NCBI GenBank assembly: GCA_963818445.1
Contig: CAWFSG010000017.1
Coordinates: 62,001-126,000, forward strand
Direction: 5' to 3'
DNA length: 64,000 bases
Origin: Prado023 sp963818445
GTDB lineage: Bacteria > Actinomycetota > Actinomycetes > S36-B12 > CAIYMF01
Shown here: piece by piece, positions 36,036 to 47,338 of the stretch
How the letters are laid out: every line of letters starts with the position of its first letter
How positions within the stretch are numbered: the first letter of the stretch is position 1
Translations under genes and position numbers: made by a program
Notes under the pieces: generated by a model
What the model saw: only the letters and a program-made list of their open reading frames with translations
What the model was told of the DNA's origin: nothing
The model's database searches: none

Positions 36036-37597
36036 GGCGCCTCGTGGTCGGGATCCTGGTGGTGGCAGGGGTGGCGGCCGCCGCTGCCGCCCCGCAGGCC
36101 GAACCCGACGCCCGTGAGCTGGCCTACCGCCCGGTCACCAGCTCGGTGCTGGTCTGCCCGCAGATGACGGGGGCGGGGCAGGCGACCAACGTCCTGGGGG
36201 CCGTGGTTGCCGGACCGACCGAGGGCTCGGGGTCCGCCGCCCTCTGGCCGATCACCTCCACCGATTTCGGGGTCCAGCTCCCGGGCCCGGGCGAGCCGGT
36301 GGCCCTGCGCTCCGTGCGGCGCTCCCAGCCCCCGATCCTGATGCGCGCCGACGGCTCCTGGGCGCCCTCAGCGCTGGCCGGGGTCGTCGCCCGGCAGCAG
36401 GACGGCACCACCGAGGGCCTGTCCTCGGCTGCCTGCGCTGCCCCCGGGCGGCAGTGGTGGTTCGTGGGTGCCGGATCGCAGCTCGGCCGGGGAGCCGCAT
36501 TGCTGGTGAGCAACGCGGCCCAGGAGCCTGCCCGCTTCGACATCACCCTGTTCTCCGGAGCCGGGCAGGTCCAGGCACTGGCGGGCAAGGGCATCGACCT
36601 GGGACCCGCCTCGAGCGTGCGGCTGCGATTGGACGCACTCGCCCCCGATGAGGAGCTGCTCGCGATCGAGGTGCTGGCCACGAGCGGCCGGGTTGCGGCT
36701 GCCGTCCGTGACGTTGCGGTCCCCAGCGAGGACCGGCCCCGCGGGGTCGACTTCATCCCAGCGGCCCAGGCGCCGGGAACGCGGTTGGTCATCGCGGGCA
36801 TTCCGGAGGGGGATGGTGACCGTGACCTCGTCCTGGTGAACCCGGGCGCCCAGTTCGCAACGGTCACACCGCGGCTGCTCACCGACTCCGGCCCGGCGAC
36901 GGTGGAGGGCCTTGCGGCCATTGCCGTGCCGGCCGGTGCGATCATCCGGGTGGACCTGACCCGGGTGCTCTCGGGGCAGTCGGGCACGCTGGACCTGACC
37001 TCCGACGTCCCCGTCACGGGTGGCGCACGGGCCGCATGGGGTGGTGCCCGCCGGGACGTGGCGTGGCTGGCGGCCGTGCCGCTCATCGGCGGGCCTGACC
37101 CCCTGGGCGGGGCCGCGGTGCCCACCGGTCCGGGCCTGACCACGACCGTCACCGTGGCAGCCCCGGATGGGCCGGTGAGCGGGACGTTGACGGTGATCAC
37201 GATCGATTCCGACGACCTGGCCGCGCTGTCGGGCAACCCCGACAGCGGGACCGACAGCGGGACCGAGGTCGACTCGGGGTCCGGGGAGGAGTCCGGGGCA
37301 CGCCTTCCCGAGCTCGTCCTGCCCAGTGAGCCCGCGCGTACCGTGACCATCCCGGTCACGATCCCTGGGGGCAGCCAGAGCGCGATCACAGTCCCGGGAG
37401 CCGGGGCGAAGGCGGCTGCCGGGCTGACCACGGTGAGTTGGCGTTCGGATCCCGGGTCGGGCCCGGCAGCGGTGTCCCACGTGACCCTGGACGACGAGCT
37501 GCCGCTGGCAACCGGGTACCCCTGGTGGCCGGTCGCGTCGTCTGTCACCGCCCTGACCGTGCGCGAGGACCTGGGCATCCTGGCCCCGGCGGGCTGA
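36032..37597 (+). CDS. DUF5719 family secreted protein
   Basis: The 521-residue protein starts with a signal peptide (MRRLVVGILVVAGVAAAAAA) and continues as a beta-rich extracytoplasmic protein with repeated segments such as RGAALLVSNAAQEPARFDIT and DRDLVLVNPGAQFATVTP. A Ser/Gly/Asp/Glu-rich linker lies near residues 405-430. DUF5719 proteins have no known function, but they consistently follow the large glycosyltransferase gene in actinobacteria, so a shared envelope role is likely. ATG 36032 overlaps the previous stop as ATGA. Confidence 0.87.
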   Translation: MRRLVVGILVVAGVAAAAAAPQAEPDARELAYRPVTSSVLVCPQMTGAGQATNVLGAVVAGPTEGSGSAALWPITSTDFGVQLPGPGEPVALRSVRRSQPPILMRADGSWAPSALAGVVARQQDGTTEGLSSAACAAPGRQWWFVGAGSQLGRGAALLVSNAAQEPARFDITLFSGAGQVQALAGKGIDLGPASSVRLRLDALAPDEELLAIEVLATSGRVAAAVRDVAVPSEDRPRGVDFIPAAQAPGTRLVIAGIPEGDGDRDLVLVNPGAQFATVTPRLLTDSGPATVEGLAAIAVPAGAIIRVDLTRVLSGQSGTLDLTSDVPVTGGARAAWGGARRDVAWLAAVPLIGGPDPLGGAAVPTGPGLTTTVTVAAPDGPVSGTLTVITIDSDDLAALSGNPDSGTDSGTEVDSGSGEESGARLPELVLPSEPARTVTIPVTIPGGSQSAITVPGAGAKAAAGLTTVSWRSDPGSGPAAVSHVTLDDELPLATGYPWWPVASSVTALTVREDLGILAPAG

Positions 37598-37628
37598 CCG
37601 GCTCTGGCCCATCGGGACGGGCATCGCG

Positions 37629-37680
37629 GCCCCGTCCCGGCGACCCGTCTCGGTGACCTGTCCCGGTGACCTGTTCCGGC
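37629..37680. repeat. Four tandem 13-bp imperfect repeats
   Basis: GCCCCGTCCCGGC, GACCCGTCTCGGT, GACCTGTCCCGGT and GACCTGTTCCGGC follow one another directly, with a further GAC at 37681. They fill much of the 147-bp gap between the DUF5719 and DUF3499 genes. Confidence 0.75.
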
Positions 37681-37732
37681 GACACGGCCCGCGATGCGGG
37701 CGTGGGTGGTTCGCGATGTCAGCGCGTCGGAG

Positions 37733-37738
37733 TAGGTT
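37733..37738 (+). promoter_or_regulatory. -10-like hexamer TAGGTT of the DUF3499 gene
   Basis: TAGGTT ends exactly 6 nt before GTG 37745, with no ribosome binding site, as in a leaderless promoter. Confidence 0.55.
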
Positions 37739-37744
37739 GCCCCC

Positions 37745-38116
37745 GTGAGTCCAGTTCGTCGTTGCTCGAAGCCGGCGTGTGCGCGGCCGGCTGTCTCGAC
37801 GCTGACCTACGTCTACTCGGATTCGACCGCGGTCCTGGGTCCCCTGGCCACCTATGCCGAGCCGCACTGCTACGACCTCTGCCAGGTCCACAGTGAGCGC
37901 ATGACCGTCCCGCGCGGCTGGGAGGTCGTCCGCCTGGAGCCCGACCCCGATGCCCTGCGCCCGAGCAGCGACGACCTCGAGGCCCTGGCCAACGCCGTGC
38001 GGGAGGCCGCCCGCCCCAGGGTGGAGGTCCCGGACATGGTCGAGGTCGGTCGACGGGGGCACCTGCGGGTGCTGCGCTCGGTCGACATCATCGACGACGC
38101 CGCCGCGATGCCGTAG
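37745..38116 (+). CDS. DUF3499 family protein
   Basis: The 123-residue protein begins MSPVRRCSKPACARPAV and keeps the family pattern of paired cysteines and histidines (CSKPAC, PHCYDLCQVHSERM), which probably bind zinc. The C-terminal third is acidic. DUF3499 is restricted to actinobacteria and lies next to manB, as here. The function is unknown. GTG 37745 is supported by a TAGGTT hexamer 6 nt upstream. Many genomes carry a small metallopeptidase gene just upstream; it is absent here. Confidence 0.9.
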   Translation: MSPVRRCSKPACARPAVSTLTYVYSDSTAVLGPLATYAEPHCYDLCQVHSERMTVPRGWEVVRLEPDPDALRPSSDDLEALANAVREAARPRVEVPDMVEVGRRGHLRVLRSVDIIDDAAAMP

Positions 38117-38195
38117 GCAGTGCCCGCACCGCGCCGGTTCCGAGCCCTGAGACTCCGCATCGTCCGACCCGCCCCGTTCGCCCCGGCCGGACCGC

Positions 38196-38201
38196 TAGTG
38201 T
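38196..38201 (+). promoter_or_regulatory. -10-like hexamer TAGTGT of manB
   Basis: TAGTGT ends 7 nt before GTG 38209. It overlaps the alternative GTG at 38200, which argues that 38209 is the true start. Confidence 0.5.
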
Positions 38202-38208
38202 GACCGCC

Positions 38209-39597
38209 GTGCGCGACCTCACCCAGATCATCAAGGCCTACGACGTCCGCGGGGTCTACCCCGACCAGCTCGATGCCGAGCTCGCCGGGCGGGTGGGCGC
38301 GGCGTTCGCCCAGGTCGTGGGGGCCAGCCGGTCCGCGGGCGGGCCCGGCGCTGTCGTGGTGGGCCGGGACATGCGCCCATCCGGTCCCGAGCTCGTCGCT
38401 GCCTTCTGCGAGGGCGTCACCGGTCAGGGCGTGGACGTCATCGACATCGGGCTGGCCAGCACCGACCAGCTCTACTTCGCCGCCGGGCGCCTGGGGCTGC
38501 CGGGTGCGATGTTCACCGCGAGCCACAACCCGGCGCAGTACAACGGGATCAAGATGTGCCGGGCCGGGGCAACCCCGGTCGGGCAGGACTCGGGCCTGGC
38601 CCAGATCCGCGACATGGTCGCCGAGCCCGTTGCGGCGTCCGGCGATCCGCTCGGCAGGGTCACCCATCGCGACATGCTCACCGAGTACGCCGCCTTCCTC
38701 CATGAGCTCGTCGACCTCTCGGAGATCCGGGACCTGAAGGTCGTGGTCGACGCGGGCAACGGGATGGCCGGGCACACCGCCCCGGCCGTGCTGGACATCC
38801 CGGCACTGGATGTCGTCGCCCTGTACTTCGAGCTCGACGGGACGTTCCCCAACCACGAGGCGAACCCGATCGAGGCGGAGAACCTGCGCGACCTGCAGGC
38901 GGCGGTCCTCGCGGAGGGCGCCGATGTCGGGTTGGCCTTCGACGGCGATGCCGACCGGTGCTTCCTCGTCGATGAGCGCGGCGAGCTGGTGTCCCCGTCG
39001 GCGCTGACGGGCCTGGTGGCTGCCCGCGAGCTCGCCAAGCACCCCGGTTCGTCGATCATCCACAACCTGATCACGTCGCGGGCGGTTCCCGAGGTGATCA
39101 TCGAGAACGGTGGCGTCCCGGTGCGCACCCGCGTGGGGCACTCGTTCATCAAGGCCCGGATGGCTGAGACCGGCGCGGTCTTCGGTGGCGAGCACTCGGG
39201 CCACTTCTACTTCCGCGAGTTCTGGAATGCCGACTCCGGCATGCTCGCGGCCCTGCACACCATCGCGGCGCTGGGTGGCTCGCCGCAGGGGACGACGCTG
39301 TCGTCGATGCTGGCGCCCTACGAGCGGTACGTGGCCAGTGGGGAGATCAACTCCGTGGTCGCCGACGGCGCCGCCGCGACGCAGCGGGTGCGCGTCGCGT
39401 TCGAGGTCGAGCCCCACGTGACATTCGACTACCTCGACGGGATGACCGTCAGCGGCCCGGACTGGTGGTTCAACGTGCGGCCCAGCAACACCGAGCCGCT
39501 GCTGCGCCTCAACGCCGAGGCGCCCGACCAGGACGCGCTGGACGCCCTGCGCGATAGGGTCCTGGCGTTGATCCGCGACGAGGGAGCCACGCCATGA
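38209..39597 (+). CDS. manB: Phosphomannomutase/phosphoglucomutase
   Basis: Interconverts hexose 6-phosphate and hexose 1-phosphate and feeds the guanylyltransferase gene at 30202. The 462-residue protein has all four family loops: catalytic serine in FTASHNPAQYNG, metal-binding DGDADRC, sugar-binding GGEHSGHFYF and phosphate-binding RPSNTEP. The N-terminus DLTQIIKAYDVRG is typical. GTG 38209 is chosen because the 38200 GTG lies inside the probable -10 hexamer. The stop overlaps the Trm112-like gene as ATGA. Confidence 0.95.
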   Translation: MRDLTQIIKAYDVRGVYPDQLDAELAGRVGAAFAQVVGASRSAGGPGAVVVGRDMRPSGPELVAAFCEGVTGQGVDVIDIGLASTDQLYFAAGRLGLPGAMFTASHNPAQYNGIKMCRAGATPVGQDSGLAQIRDMVAEPVAASGDPLGRVTHRDMLTEYAAFLHELVDLSEIRDLKVVVDAGNGMAGHTAPAVLDIPALDVVALYFELDGTFPNHEANPIEAENLRDLQAAVLAEGADVGLAFDGDADRCFLVDERGELVSPSALTGLVAARELAKHPGSSIIHNLITSRAVPEVIIENGGVPVRTRVGHSFIKARMAETGAVFGGEHSGHFYFREFWNADSGMLAALHTIAALGGSPQGTTLSSMLAPYERYVASGEINSVVADGAAATQRVRVAFEVEPHVTFDYLDGMTVSGPDWWFNVRPSNTEPLLRLNAEAPDQDALDALRDRVLALIRDEGATP

Positions 39598-39821
39598 ACA
39601 TCGACCCCGTGCTGTTGGCGATCCTTGCCTGCCCGTGCGAGCACCACGCCCCCGTGGAGCCCGACACTGCGGACCTTGCGGCGGCCACAGCCCTGGTGTG
39701 CACCCGGTGCGCGACCAGCTTCCCGGTGCGCGATGACATCCCGGTGATGCTGCTGGACGAGGCAGCTCCCGGGCCCCAGGGCATCGGCGCCGACCTGACC
39801 GGCCAGGAGGGCCAGCGTTGA
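39594..39821 (+). CDS. Trm112-like zinc-ribbon protein
   Basis: The 75-residue protein starts MNIDPVLLAILACPCE, with a second pair CTRC and the typical end FPVRDDIPVMLLDEA. The four cysteines should bind zinc. In eukaryotes Trm112 activates methyltransferases; the bacterial role is unclear. It overlaps the manB stop (ATGA) and the TTG start of the next gene, so it belongs to the manB operon. Confidence 0.88.
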   Translation: MNIDPVLLAILACPCEHHAPVEPDTADLAAATALVCTRCATSFPVRDDIPVMLLDEAAPGPQGIGADLTGQEGQR

Positions 39822-40831
39822 GCACCGAGGGCGGGACGAAGGCAGTCATCGCGGCGATGATCGCCAACGCCGGCATCGCGATCACCAAGTTCGGTGCCTA
39901 CGCGATCACCGGATCGAGCTCGATGCTCTCCGAGGCCATCCACTCGGTGGCCGACACGGGCAACCAGGCGCTGCTGCTGATCGGCGGCAAGAGGTCCCTT
40001 GAGGCACCCGATTCCGAGCACCAGTTCGGGTACGGCCGCCGGCGCTATGTCTACGCGTTCGTCGTGGCGATCATCCTGTTCATGCTCGGCGGGATGTTCT
40101 CCCTGTACGAGGGCTGGCACAAGATCAGCCACCCTGAGGAACTGAACATGGTCTGGGTGGCCTACGCGGTCCTGTTCATCGCGATCGGGCTGGAGTCGTG
40201 GTCGTTCCGGACGGCCTTCCGCGAGGCGAACAAGTCCCGGGGCACCCGGAGCCTCAAGGCCTACATCCAGGACACCCGCCAGCCCGAGCTGCCTGTCGTG
40301 CTGCTCGAGGACCTCGGTGCACTGCTCGGCCTCGTGCTTGCGCTGTTCGGCATCACGATGGCGGTCGTCACCGGGGATGCCCGTTGGGACGGTGTCGGCT
40401 CGCTGGCGATCGGCACGCTGCTGCTGTGCATCGCGGTGTTCCTGGCCTTCGAGGTGTCCGGTCTGCTGGTGGGTGAGTCGGCGCTGCCCGAGCAGGAGTC
40501 GGCCATCAGGGCCGCGCTCAACCAACAGCCGGGCGTCGACTCGATCATCCACATGCGCACGCTGCACACCGGACCCGACGAGCTGCTGGTCGCCGTCAAG
40601 ATCGGGGTGGACGGGCAACTCCCGTCCCACGAGCTCGCCGTCGTGATCGACGAGGCGGAGCAGCGCGTCCGCACGGCGGTTCCGACGGCGAAGTGGATCT
40701 ACCTCGAGCCGGACATCGAGCGGGCGCATGCTGAACCTGCCAGCCGATGCGCAGGCCCCGGCCTCCGAGGCGCAGGCGCCCACTTCCGACGCGTAGCCGG
40801 CGCCCTGCTGGTGGCATCCGCCCGGGGATGA
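39818..40831 (+). CDS. Cation diffusion facilitator family transporter
   Basis: Exports divalent metal ions by proton antiport. The 337-residue protein has about six membrane helices. TM2 contains SMLSEAIHSVADTGNQ with the His and Asp metal ligands, TM5 contains LEDLGALLGLVLA, and HQFGYGRRRYVYAF lies between helices. The cytoplasmic ferredoxin-like domain covers about 215-300 (MRTLHTGPDELLVAVKI). The last 35 residues are atypical and probably disordered. The start is TTG 39818, overlapping the previous TGA, with GGAGGG just upstream. It belongs to the CDF branch with long loops that is often found beside manB and sahH. The metal is unknown. Confidence 0.9.
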   Translation: MSTEGGTKAVIAAMIANAGIAITKFGAYAITGSSSMLSEAIHSVADTGNQALLLIGGKRSLEAPDSEHQFGYGRRRYVYAFVVAIILFMLGGMFSLYEGWHKISHPEELNMVWVAYAVLFIAIGLESWSFRTAFREANKSRGTRSLKAYIQDTRQPELPVVLLEDLGALLGLVLALFGITMAVVTGDARWDGVGSLAIGTLLLCIAVFLAFEVSGLLVGESALPEQESAIRAALNQQPGVDSIIHMRTLHTGPDELLVAVKIGVDGQLPSHELAVVIDEAEQRVRTAVPTAKWIYLEPDIERAHAEPASRCAGPGLRGAGAHFRRVAGALLVASARG

Positions 40832-40837
40832 GACACT

Positions 40838-40883
40838 GAGGTCTGCGACGGTCCTGCCGTCGCGTGCGAACCATCGAAGCCTC
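40838..40883 (+). promoter_or_regulatory. Structured region upstream of sahH
   Basis: GCGACGG (40845-40851) and CCGTCGC (40857-40863) form a perfect 7-bp hairpin with a 5-nt loop, enclosed by a possible GAGG/CCTC pairing (40838-40841 with 40880-40883). It begins 7 nt after the CDF stop and lies 77 nt before the sahH start. It may end the CDF transcript or be part of the sahH leader. It does not match the SAH riboswitch core. Confidence 0.45.
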
Positions 40884-40959
40884 GTGGACGTTCGCCGGCC
40901 GGCCGCCCCCCAGCGGCTGACTCACCCGCGCACCGCGCCGCACCACAACGAGGAGCTCC

Positions 40960-42408
<1,449 letters not shown>

Positions 42409-42445
42409 TCGCACCGCGGACCGGAACCGATCCGACCGGAACCGC

Positions 42446-42499
42446 CACGAAGGTGGTGGGTTGTTGCTCCTCTATGGGCAACAACCCACCACCTTCGTG
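42446..42499. terminator. Strong bidirectional hairpin between sahH and the VOC gene
   Basis: Arms of 22 nt (42446-42467 and 42478-42499) are perfectly complementary, with a 10-nt loop. The arm core is AAGGTGGTGGGTTGTTGC. It lies between convergent genes and has no T-run after it on either strand. Symmetry suggests that it ends transcription in both directions. Confidence 0.88.
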
Positions 42500-42535
42500 C
42501 TGTCCGGCTTGGTGCTGTGCTCGGCCGCGGCCTGG

Positions 42536-42955
42536 TCAGACGCAGAACTCGTTGCCCTCCGGGTCGGCCATCGTGACCCACGACTTCGGGCCCTGACTCC
42601 CGGTCCACAGCACGGTTGCCCCGCGCTCGAGCAGGCGTGCCCGGACCTCCTCGTCCCGGCCCCCGGTGCGGATGTCGAGGTGCACCCGGTTCTTCACGGT
42701 CTTGGCCTCGGGCACGCGCTGGAACAGGATCCGGGGCGCCCCCGGATCGCTGGAGACGATCGCCGCGCCGACACTCCAGACCAGCGCGCCGTTGTGGACC
42801 ATGGTCTCGTCCTGCGTGGCGTGACCCTGGGCGACCATGCTGCGGATGAAGTCGGGGTCCTGCGCCTCGACTCGCCACTCGAGGGTCTCGGCCCACCAGT
42901 CCGCCAGTGCGTGTGGATCGGTCGAATCGATGGTGATCTGGACGGCGAAGGACAT
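42536..42955 (-). CDS. VOC (glyoxalase/bleomycin-resistance fold) family protein
   Basis: The 139-residue protein starts MSFAVQITIDSTDPHALADW and has the second half VHLDIRTGGRDEEVRARLL and TMADPEGNEFCV, the paired beta-alpha-beta-beta-beta modules of the VOC fold. His and Glu residues at the usual metal positions (VHLDI, EGNEF) are present. These small proteins range from dioxygenases to resistance proteins; the reaction here is unknown. ATG 42955 is chosen because it starts at the first strand; the open frame upstream overlaps the RDD gene and is not coding. It is convergent with sahH. Confidence 0.85.
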   Translation of the reverse strand: MSFAVQITIDSTDPHALADWWAETLEWRVEAQDPDFIRSMVAQGHATQDETMVHNGALVWSVGAAIVSSDPGAPRILFQRVPEAKTVKNRVHLDIRTGGRDEEVRARLLERGATVLWTGSQGPKSWVTMADPEGNEFCV

Positions 42956-43020
42956 GTCCGGAAGGGTACCCAGCGCGGTCTCGTGAGGCGCGGCCCGTGC
43001 CCCGCGCCGGGGACGCGTGG

Positions 43021-43953
43021 TCAGCCGGGTGGGGCGAAACCCGAGGGAGGCGGGCTCGCTGAGGGAGCCTGGGCACTGGGAGGGATCGCTGTCTGCGCGG
43101 GCATCTGCGCGGGCATCTGCGGGTGGCGGGCATCTGGGCGGGACGGGGGCGTCGTCGGCGCGGGCGGCCCGCCGATCGCGGTTCCGTTTCCCCAGGAGGA
43201 GACCGGCCCTGGCGAGGACGCCCGCCGGGTGCGCTCGGCCAGGACGGCCGCGAGGTAGGCCTCGGCGGGGGTGCCGGCCGGGGCGGGCATCCGCACGTAG
43301 CTGGCCAGCTGGGTGGCCAGGCGCTCGGCGGTCGTCACCCGGACGGCCGGATCCAGCGACGGCGCCCGGTGCAGGAACGTGCGCACGTTCAGGGCCAGCC
43401 CGTCGGGGACCGCCACCAGGTCGAGGCCGGCTGCCCATCCGGCCAGCTGCGGGGGCATCTCGATGTCCTGGTGCGCGGTGGCGTGGCGGGGGATGCGCTC
43501 ACCCACCACGATCGTGCCTGCCAGGTGGTCGCCCATCCGCTTGGACCTCGAGGAGGTCAGGGCACTGAGCCCACCCACGACCCCGGACGTGATCCAGAAG
43601 TCGAGGAACACCATGGCCAGGGCGCGCACGAGGCTGTGGCGCATCCGGATCGGCCCGCCATCGTCGCGGACCACGCGCAGGCCCATCATCGCCTTGCCCA
43701 GCGAGCGACCCCGCGTGAGCGTCTCCACCAATGTCGGCCAGACGACCAGGGCCAGCACGACGACCGACAGGGTCACGGCTGCCTGGGCTCCGGGGCTCCC
43801 GCCGGCGGAGAACACCCAGCTGACCAGGACGGTGCCGGTCATGAGCAGCCCGACCTGGATCGTCAGGTCGACGGCCAGGGCCAGGGAGCGTGAGGGCAGC
43901 CCGGCGATGCGCAGGTCGAGGGTGATCGCGTCCCCGGTGATCAGGTTGGCCAC
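43021..43953 (-). CDS. RDD family membrane protein
   Basis: The 310-residue protein begins LITGDAITLDLRIAGLPSR and has the RDD core: two to three helices with ALAVDLTIQVG, RGRSLGKAMMGLRVV, and VGGLSALTSSRSKRMGDHLAGTIVV. The C-terminal 130 residues are cytoplasmic, Pro/Ala/Gln-rich and end with short repeats (PQMPAQMPAQTA). RDD proteins may move ions; the function is not settled. GTG 43953 has GGGAGG upstream. It is divergent from the SpoIIM-like gene, and the pair precedes a MoxR operon in many actinobacteria. Confidence 0.87.
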   Translation of the reverse strand: MANLITGDAITLDLRIAGLPSRSLALAVDLTIQVGLLMTGTVLVSWVFSAGGSPGAQAAVTLSVVVLALVVWPTLVETLTRGRSLGKAMMGLRVVRDDGGPIRMRHSLVRALAMVFLDFWITSGVVGGLSALTSSRSKRMGDHLAGTIVVGERIPRHATAHQDIEMPPQLAGWAAGLDLVAVPDGLALNVRTFLHRAPSLDPAVRVTTAERLATQLASYVRMPAPAGTPAEAYLAAVLAERTRRASSPGPVSSWGNGTAIGGPPAPTTPPSRPDARHPQMPAQMPAQTAIPPSAQAPSASPPPSGFAPPG

Positions 43954-43976
43954 GCGACCATCCTCCCATCAGCACC

Positions 43977-43982
43977 TACGCT
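43977..43982 (+). promoter_or_regulatory. -10-like hexamer TACGCT of the SpoIIM-like gene
   Basis: TACGCT ends 7 nt before GTG 43990, without a ribosome binding site; this fits a leaderless transcript. Confidence 0.55.
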
Positions 43983-43989
43983 TGCCCCC

Positions 43990-44991
43990 GTGGACGTCGA
44001 TGCCTTCGTCAGGGCGCACAGCCCCGAATGGGAGCGGCTGGCCGAGCTGACCCGCAAGCGCCGGCTCACCGGCTCCGAGGCCACCGAGCTGGTCGACCTC
44101 TACCAGCGCACGGCCACCCACCTGTCGATGGTCCGAAGTGCCGCCCCGGACCCAGCCCTGGTCGGACGCCTCACCCAGCTGGTGGCCCAGGCCCGCGCGC
44201 GGGTCACCGGCTCGCACGCCCCGATGTGGCGGGAGTTCCTCACGTTCTTCCGGATCGGGTTCCCGGTGGCCGTCTGGAGGGCGCGCTACTGGTGGTTGGC
44301 GGCCGGGCTGGGGTCCACGATCGTGGCGGTCGCGGTGGGCGCGTGGGTGGCCAGCTCCCCGGCGGTGCAGGCTGCGCTGGGCACGCCCGAGGAGATCCGC
44401 CAGCTGGTCGAGCAGGACTTCGCGGCCTACTACTCCTCGGACGCGGCCGCGGGGTTCGCCGCCCAGGTCTGGACGAACAACGCCTGGGTGTCCGCGCTCG
44501 TGCTGATCGCCGGGGCGTTCTTCGTGCTGCCGGCCGTCTACGTGCTGGCCCAGAACGCCATCAACGTCGGGATCGTCGGCGGGCTGATGGTCGCCAACGG
44601 CCGCGGTGACGTGTTCTTCGGCCTCATCGCCCCGCACGGACTGCTCGAGTTGACGGCGGTCTTCGTCGCCGCCGGTGCTGGCATGCGGCTGGGCTGGCAG
44701 TGGTTCGATCCCGGGCCCCGTCCGCGCAGCGTCGCGCTCGCGGAGGAGGGCCGTGCCGCGGTGGCCATCGCGATGGGCCTTGCCGTGGTGCTGCTCGTCT
44801 CAGGCGTGATCGAGGCGTTCGTGACCCCCTCGCCGCTGCCCACGTGGGCGCGCGTCGGGATCGGCGTCCTGGCCCTGGGCGCCTTCCTGGCCTACGTCGG
44901 CATCTACGGGAGCCGCGGCGAGCGCGCCGGATTCACCGGCGACATCACCAGCGACGGTGGCCTCACCGAGCTGGCCCCGATGTCGGGCTGA
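43990..44991 (+). CDS. Stage II sporulation protein M (SpoIIM)-like membrane protein
   Basis: The 333-residue protein has a helical cytoplasmic N-terminus (VRAHSPEWERLAELTRKRRL, DLYQRTATHLSMVRS) and five to six membrane helices, with the family blocks VWTNNAWVSALVLIAGAFF, QNAINVGIVGGLM and LIAPHGLLELTAVFVAAG. In actinobacteria this SpoIIM-like protein is not tied to sporulation and usually sits beside RDD and MoxR/DUF58 genes, as here. It is probably a transport or assembly factor. GTG 43990 follows a leaderless-type hexamer. It is convergent with the DUF58 gene, 41 bp away. Confidence 0.88.
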   Translation: MDVDAFVRAHSPEWERLAELTRKRRLTGSEATELVDLYQRTATHLSMVRSAAPDPALVGRLTQLVAQARARVTGSHAPMWREFLTFFRIGFPVAVWRARYWWLAAGLGSTIVAVAVGAWVASSPAVQAALGTPEEIRQLVEQDFAAYYSSDAAAGFAAQVWTNNAWVSALVLIAGAFFVLPAVYVLAQNAINVGIVGGLMVANGRGDVFFGLIAPHGLLELTAVFVAAGAGMRLGWQWFDPGPRPRSVALAEEGRAAVAIAMGLAVVLLVSGVIEAFVTPSPLPTWARVGIGVLALGAFLAYVGIYGSRGERAGFTGDITSDGGLTELAPMSG

Positions 44992-45032
44992 GTCCTCCCG
45001 GGGGCCGGCGGACTCACCGCCGTCGGTGGCGC

Positions 45033-46381
45033 TCAGAGCCGCCCGGCGGCCTTCATGTCGAGGTAGGCGTCGGCCACCTTGGGGGCGATGTCGGCCGGCG
45101 TCGCCTCGACGACGCGCACCCCCATACGAGCCAGCACGGTGGCCACGTGCGCCCGATCCAGGTCGGCGCGCGCCCGGGCGGCACTCAGGTAGGCACCCGC
45201 GGCGTCCTGCGAGGTGCTGCGTGGCCCGCCGCCCGGGGAGGGGGAGGTCGAGACCAGCGTGGGGGCGGGTTCGCGGACGGACGCGACGATGACGGTGTGC
45301 CTCGCCGTCAGGGCCGGGAGCGCGGGGATCAGGCCCTCCTCCATCGCCGGGCGGTCCAGGGTGACGAACAGCACGACGAGTGCCCGCTTGCGCACCCGCG
45401 ACAGCACCGCGGACACCAGCCCCCGGTAGTCGGTCTCCGTGAGCTCGGGCTCCAACGTGGCGATCCCGTCGACCAGGCGCGGCAGGAGGCTCGGGCCACT
45501 GCCCCCGCTCACCTGCAGCCGGGTTCGCCGGTCGTGGGCGACGAGGTCGACCCGGTCGCCAGCACGCCCTGCCAGTGCTGCGAGCAGCAGCCCTGCGTCG
45601 ATCAGGATGTCCAGGCGGGTCTCGTCGCCGATTCGCACCGCGCTGGTGCGACCGGTGTCCAGGACCATGACGACGCGACGGTCGCGCTCGGGGCGCCATG
45701 TGCGGACCATCACGTCGGCCGCGCGCGCGGTGGCCCGCCAGTCGATCGAGCGCACGTCGTCGCCCGGGACGTACTCGCGCAGCGAGTCGAACTCGGTGCC
45801 CTGGGCGCGCACGGCGATGGCCTGCCGGCCGTCCATGTCGCGCAGCCGTGCCAGCCGGGACGGCAGGTGCCGCCGGGAGCTGAAGGGGGGCAGCGTCCGC
45901 ACCGACCAGTCCACCTCGACGCTGCGCTGGCGCCCGGCCAACCCGAGTGGCCCCAGTGAGCGCAGGGTGACGCGGTCCGTCGGGCGGTCACCACGCCGGC
46001 TCGGCTGCACAGCGACGTCGATCCGCACGGTGTCCCCTGCCGGCAGGTCGAGCGCCGCACGGTCGGTCACGCCGTCGATCGTGGCGTGGGCGGTGGGTGC
46101 CCACGCGTCGCGCAGGTAGCCGCGCCACCGCCGGCGCCCGGTGTTCGTGACGGCCAGCTGGACGTGGGCGACCTCTCCGAGGCGCACCTTGCGGTCCCCG
46201 CTGCGGACCAGCGCCAGCGCGCGCGGCGTCGTTGCGCCCACGGCATCGGTGACCAGCAGAACCAGGAGCACCGCGTTGACCACGATCAGGGCCTGCCAGG
46301 GGATCATCCCGCCGGCGACGAGCAGCCCGACCACGCCGGCGCCAACCAGCGCCAGCAGGGCTGCCCGGCCGGTCAGGACCA

Positions 46382-46382
<1 letters not shown>
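45033..46382 (-). CDS. DUF58 domain protein (VWA-like partner of MoxR)
   Basis: The 449-residue protein has two N-terminal membrane helices, a beta-rich region (about 60-170) and the DUF58 core VRSIDWRATARAADVMVRTW, followed by the VWA-like VVMVLDTGRTSAVRIGDE. In the C-terminal half, VVLFVTLDRPAMEEGLIP continues the VWA fold. The protein probably works with the MoxR ATPase encoded upstream. Its ATG at 46382 overlaps the MoxR stop as ATGA. It is the last gene of the five-gene operon that starts at 50615. Confidence 0.92.

Positions 46383-47334
<952 letters not shown>

Positions 47335-47338
<4 letters not shown>

Noticed and set aside
37870..39888. 672-codon minus-strand open frame opposite manB
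   Set aside because: Arg/Gly/Val/Asp-rich shadow with no motif; manB on the plus strand has all four catalytic loops.
40832..40959. Possible SAH riboswitch in the sahH leader
   Set aside because: The region has a GAGG/CCTC pairing and a hairpin, but the conserved GCUGC core and the second pseudoknot stem of the SAH riboswitch are not present.
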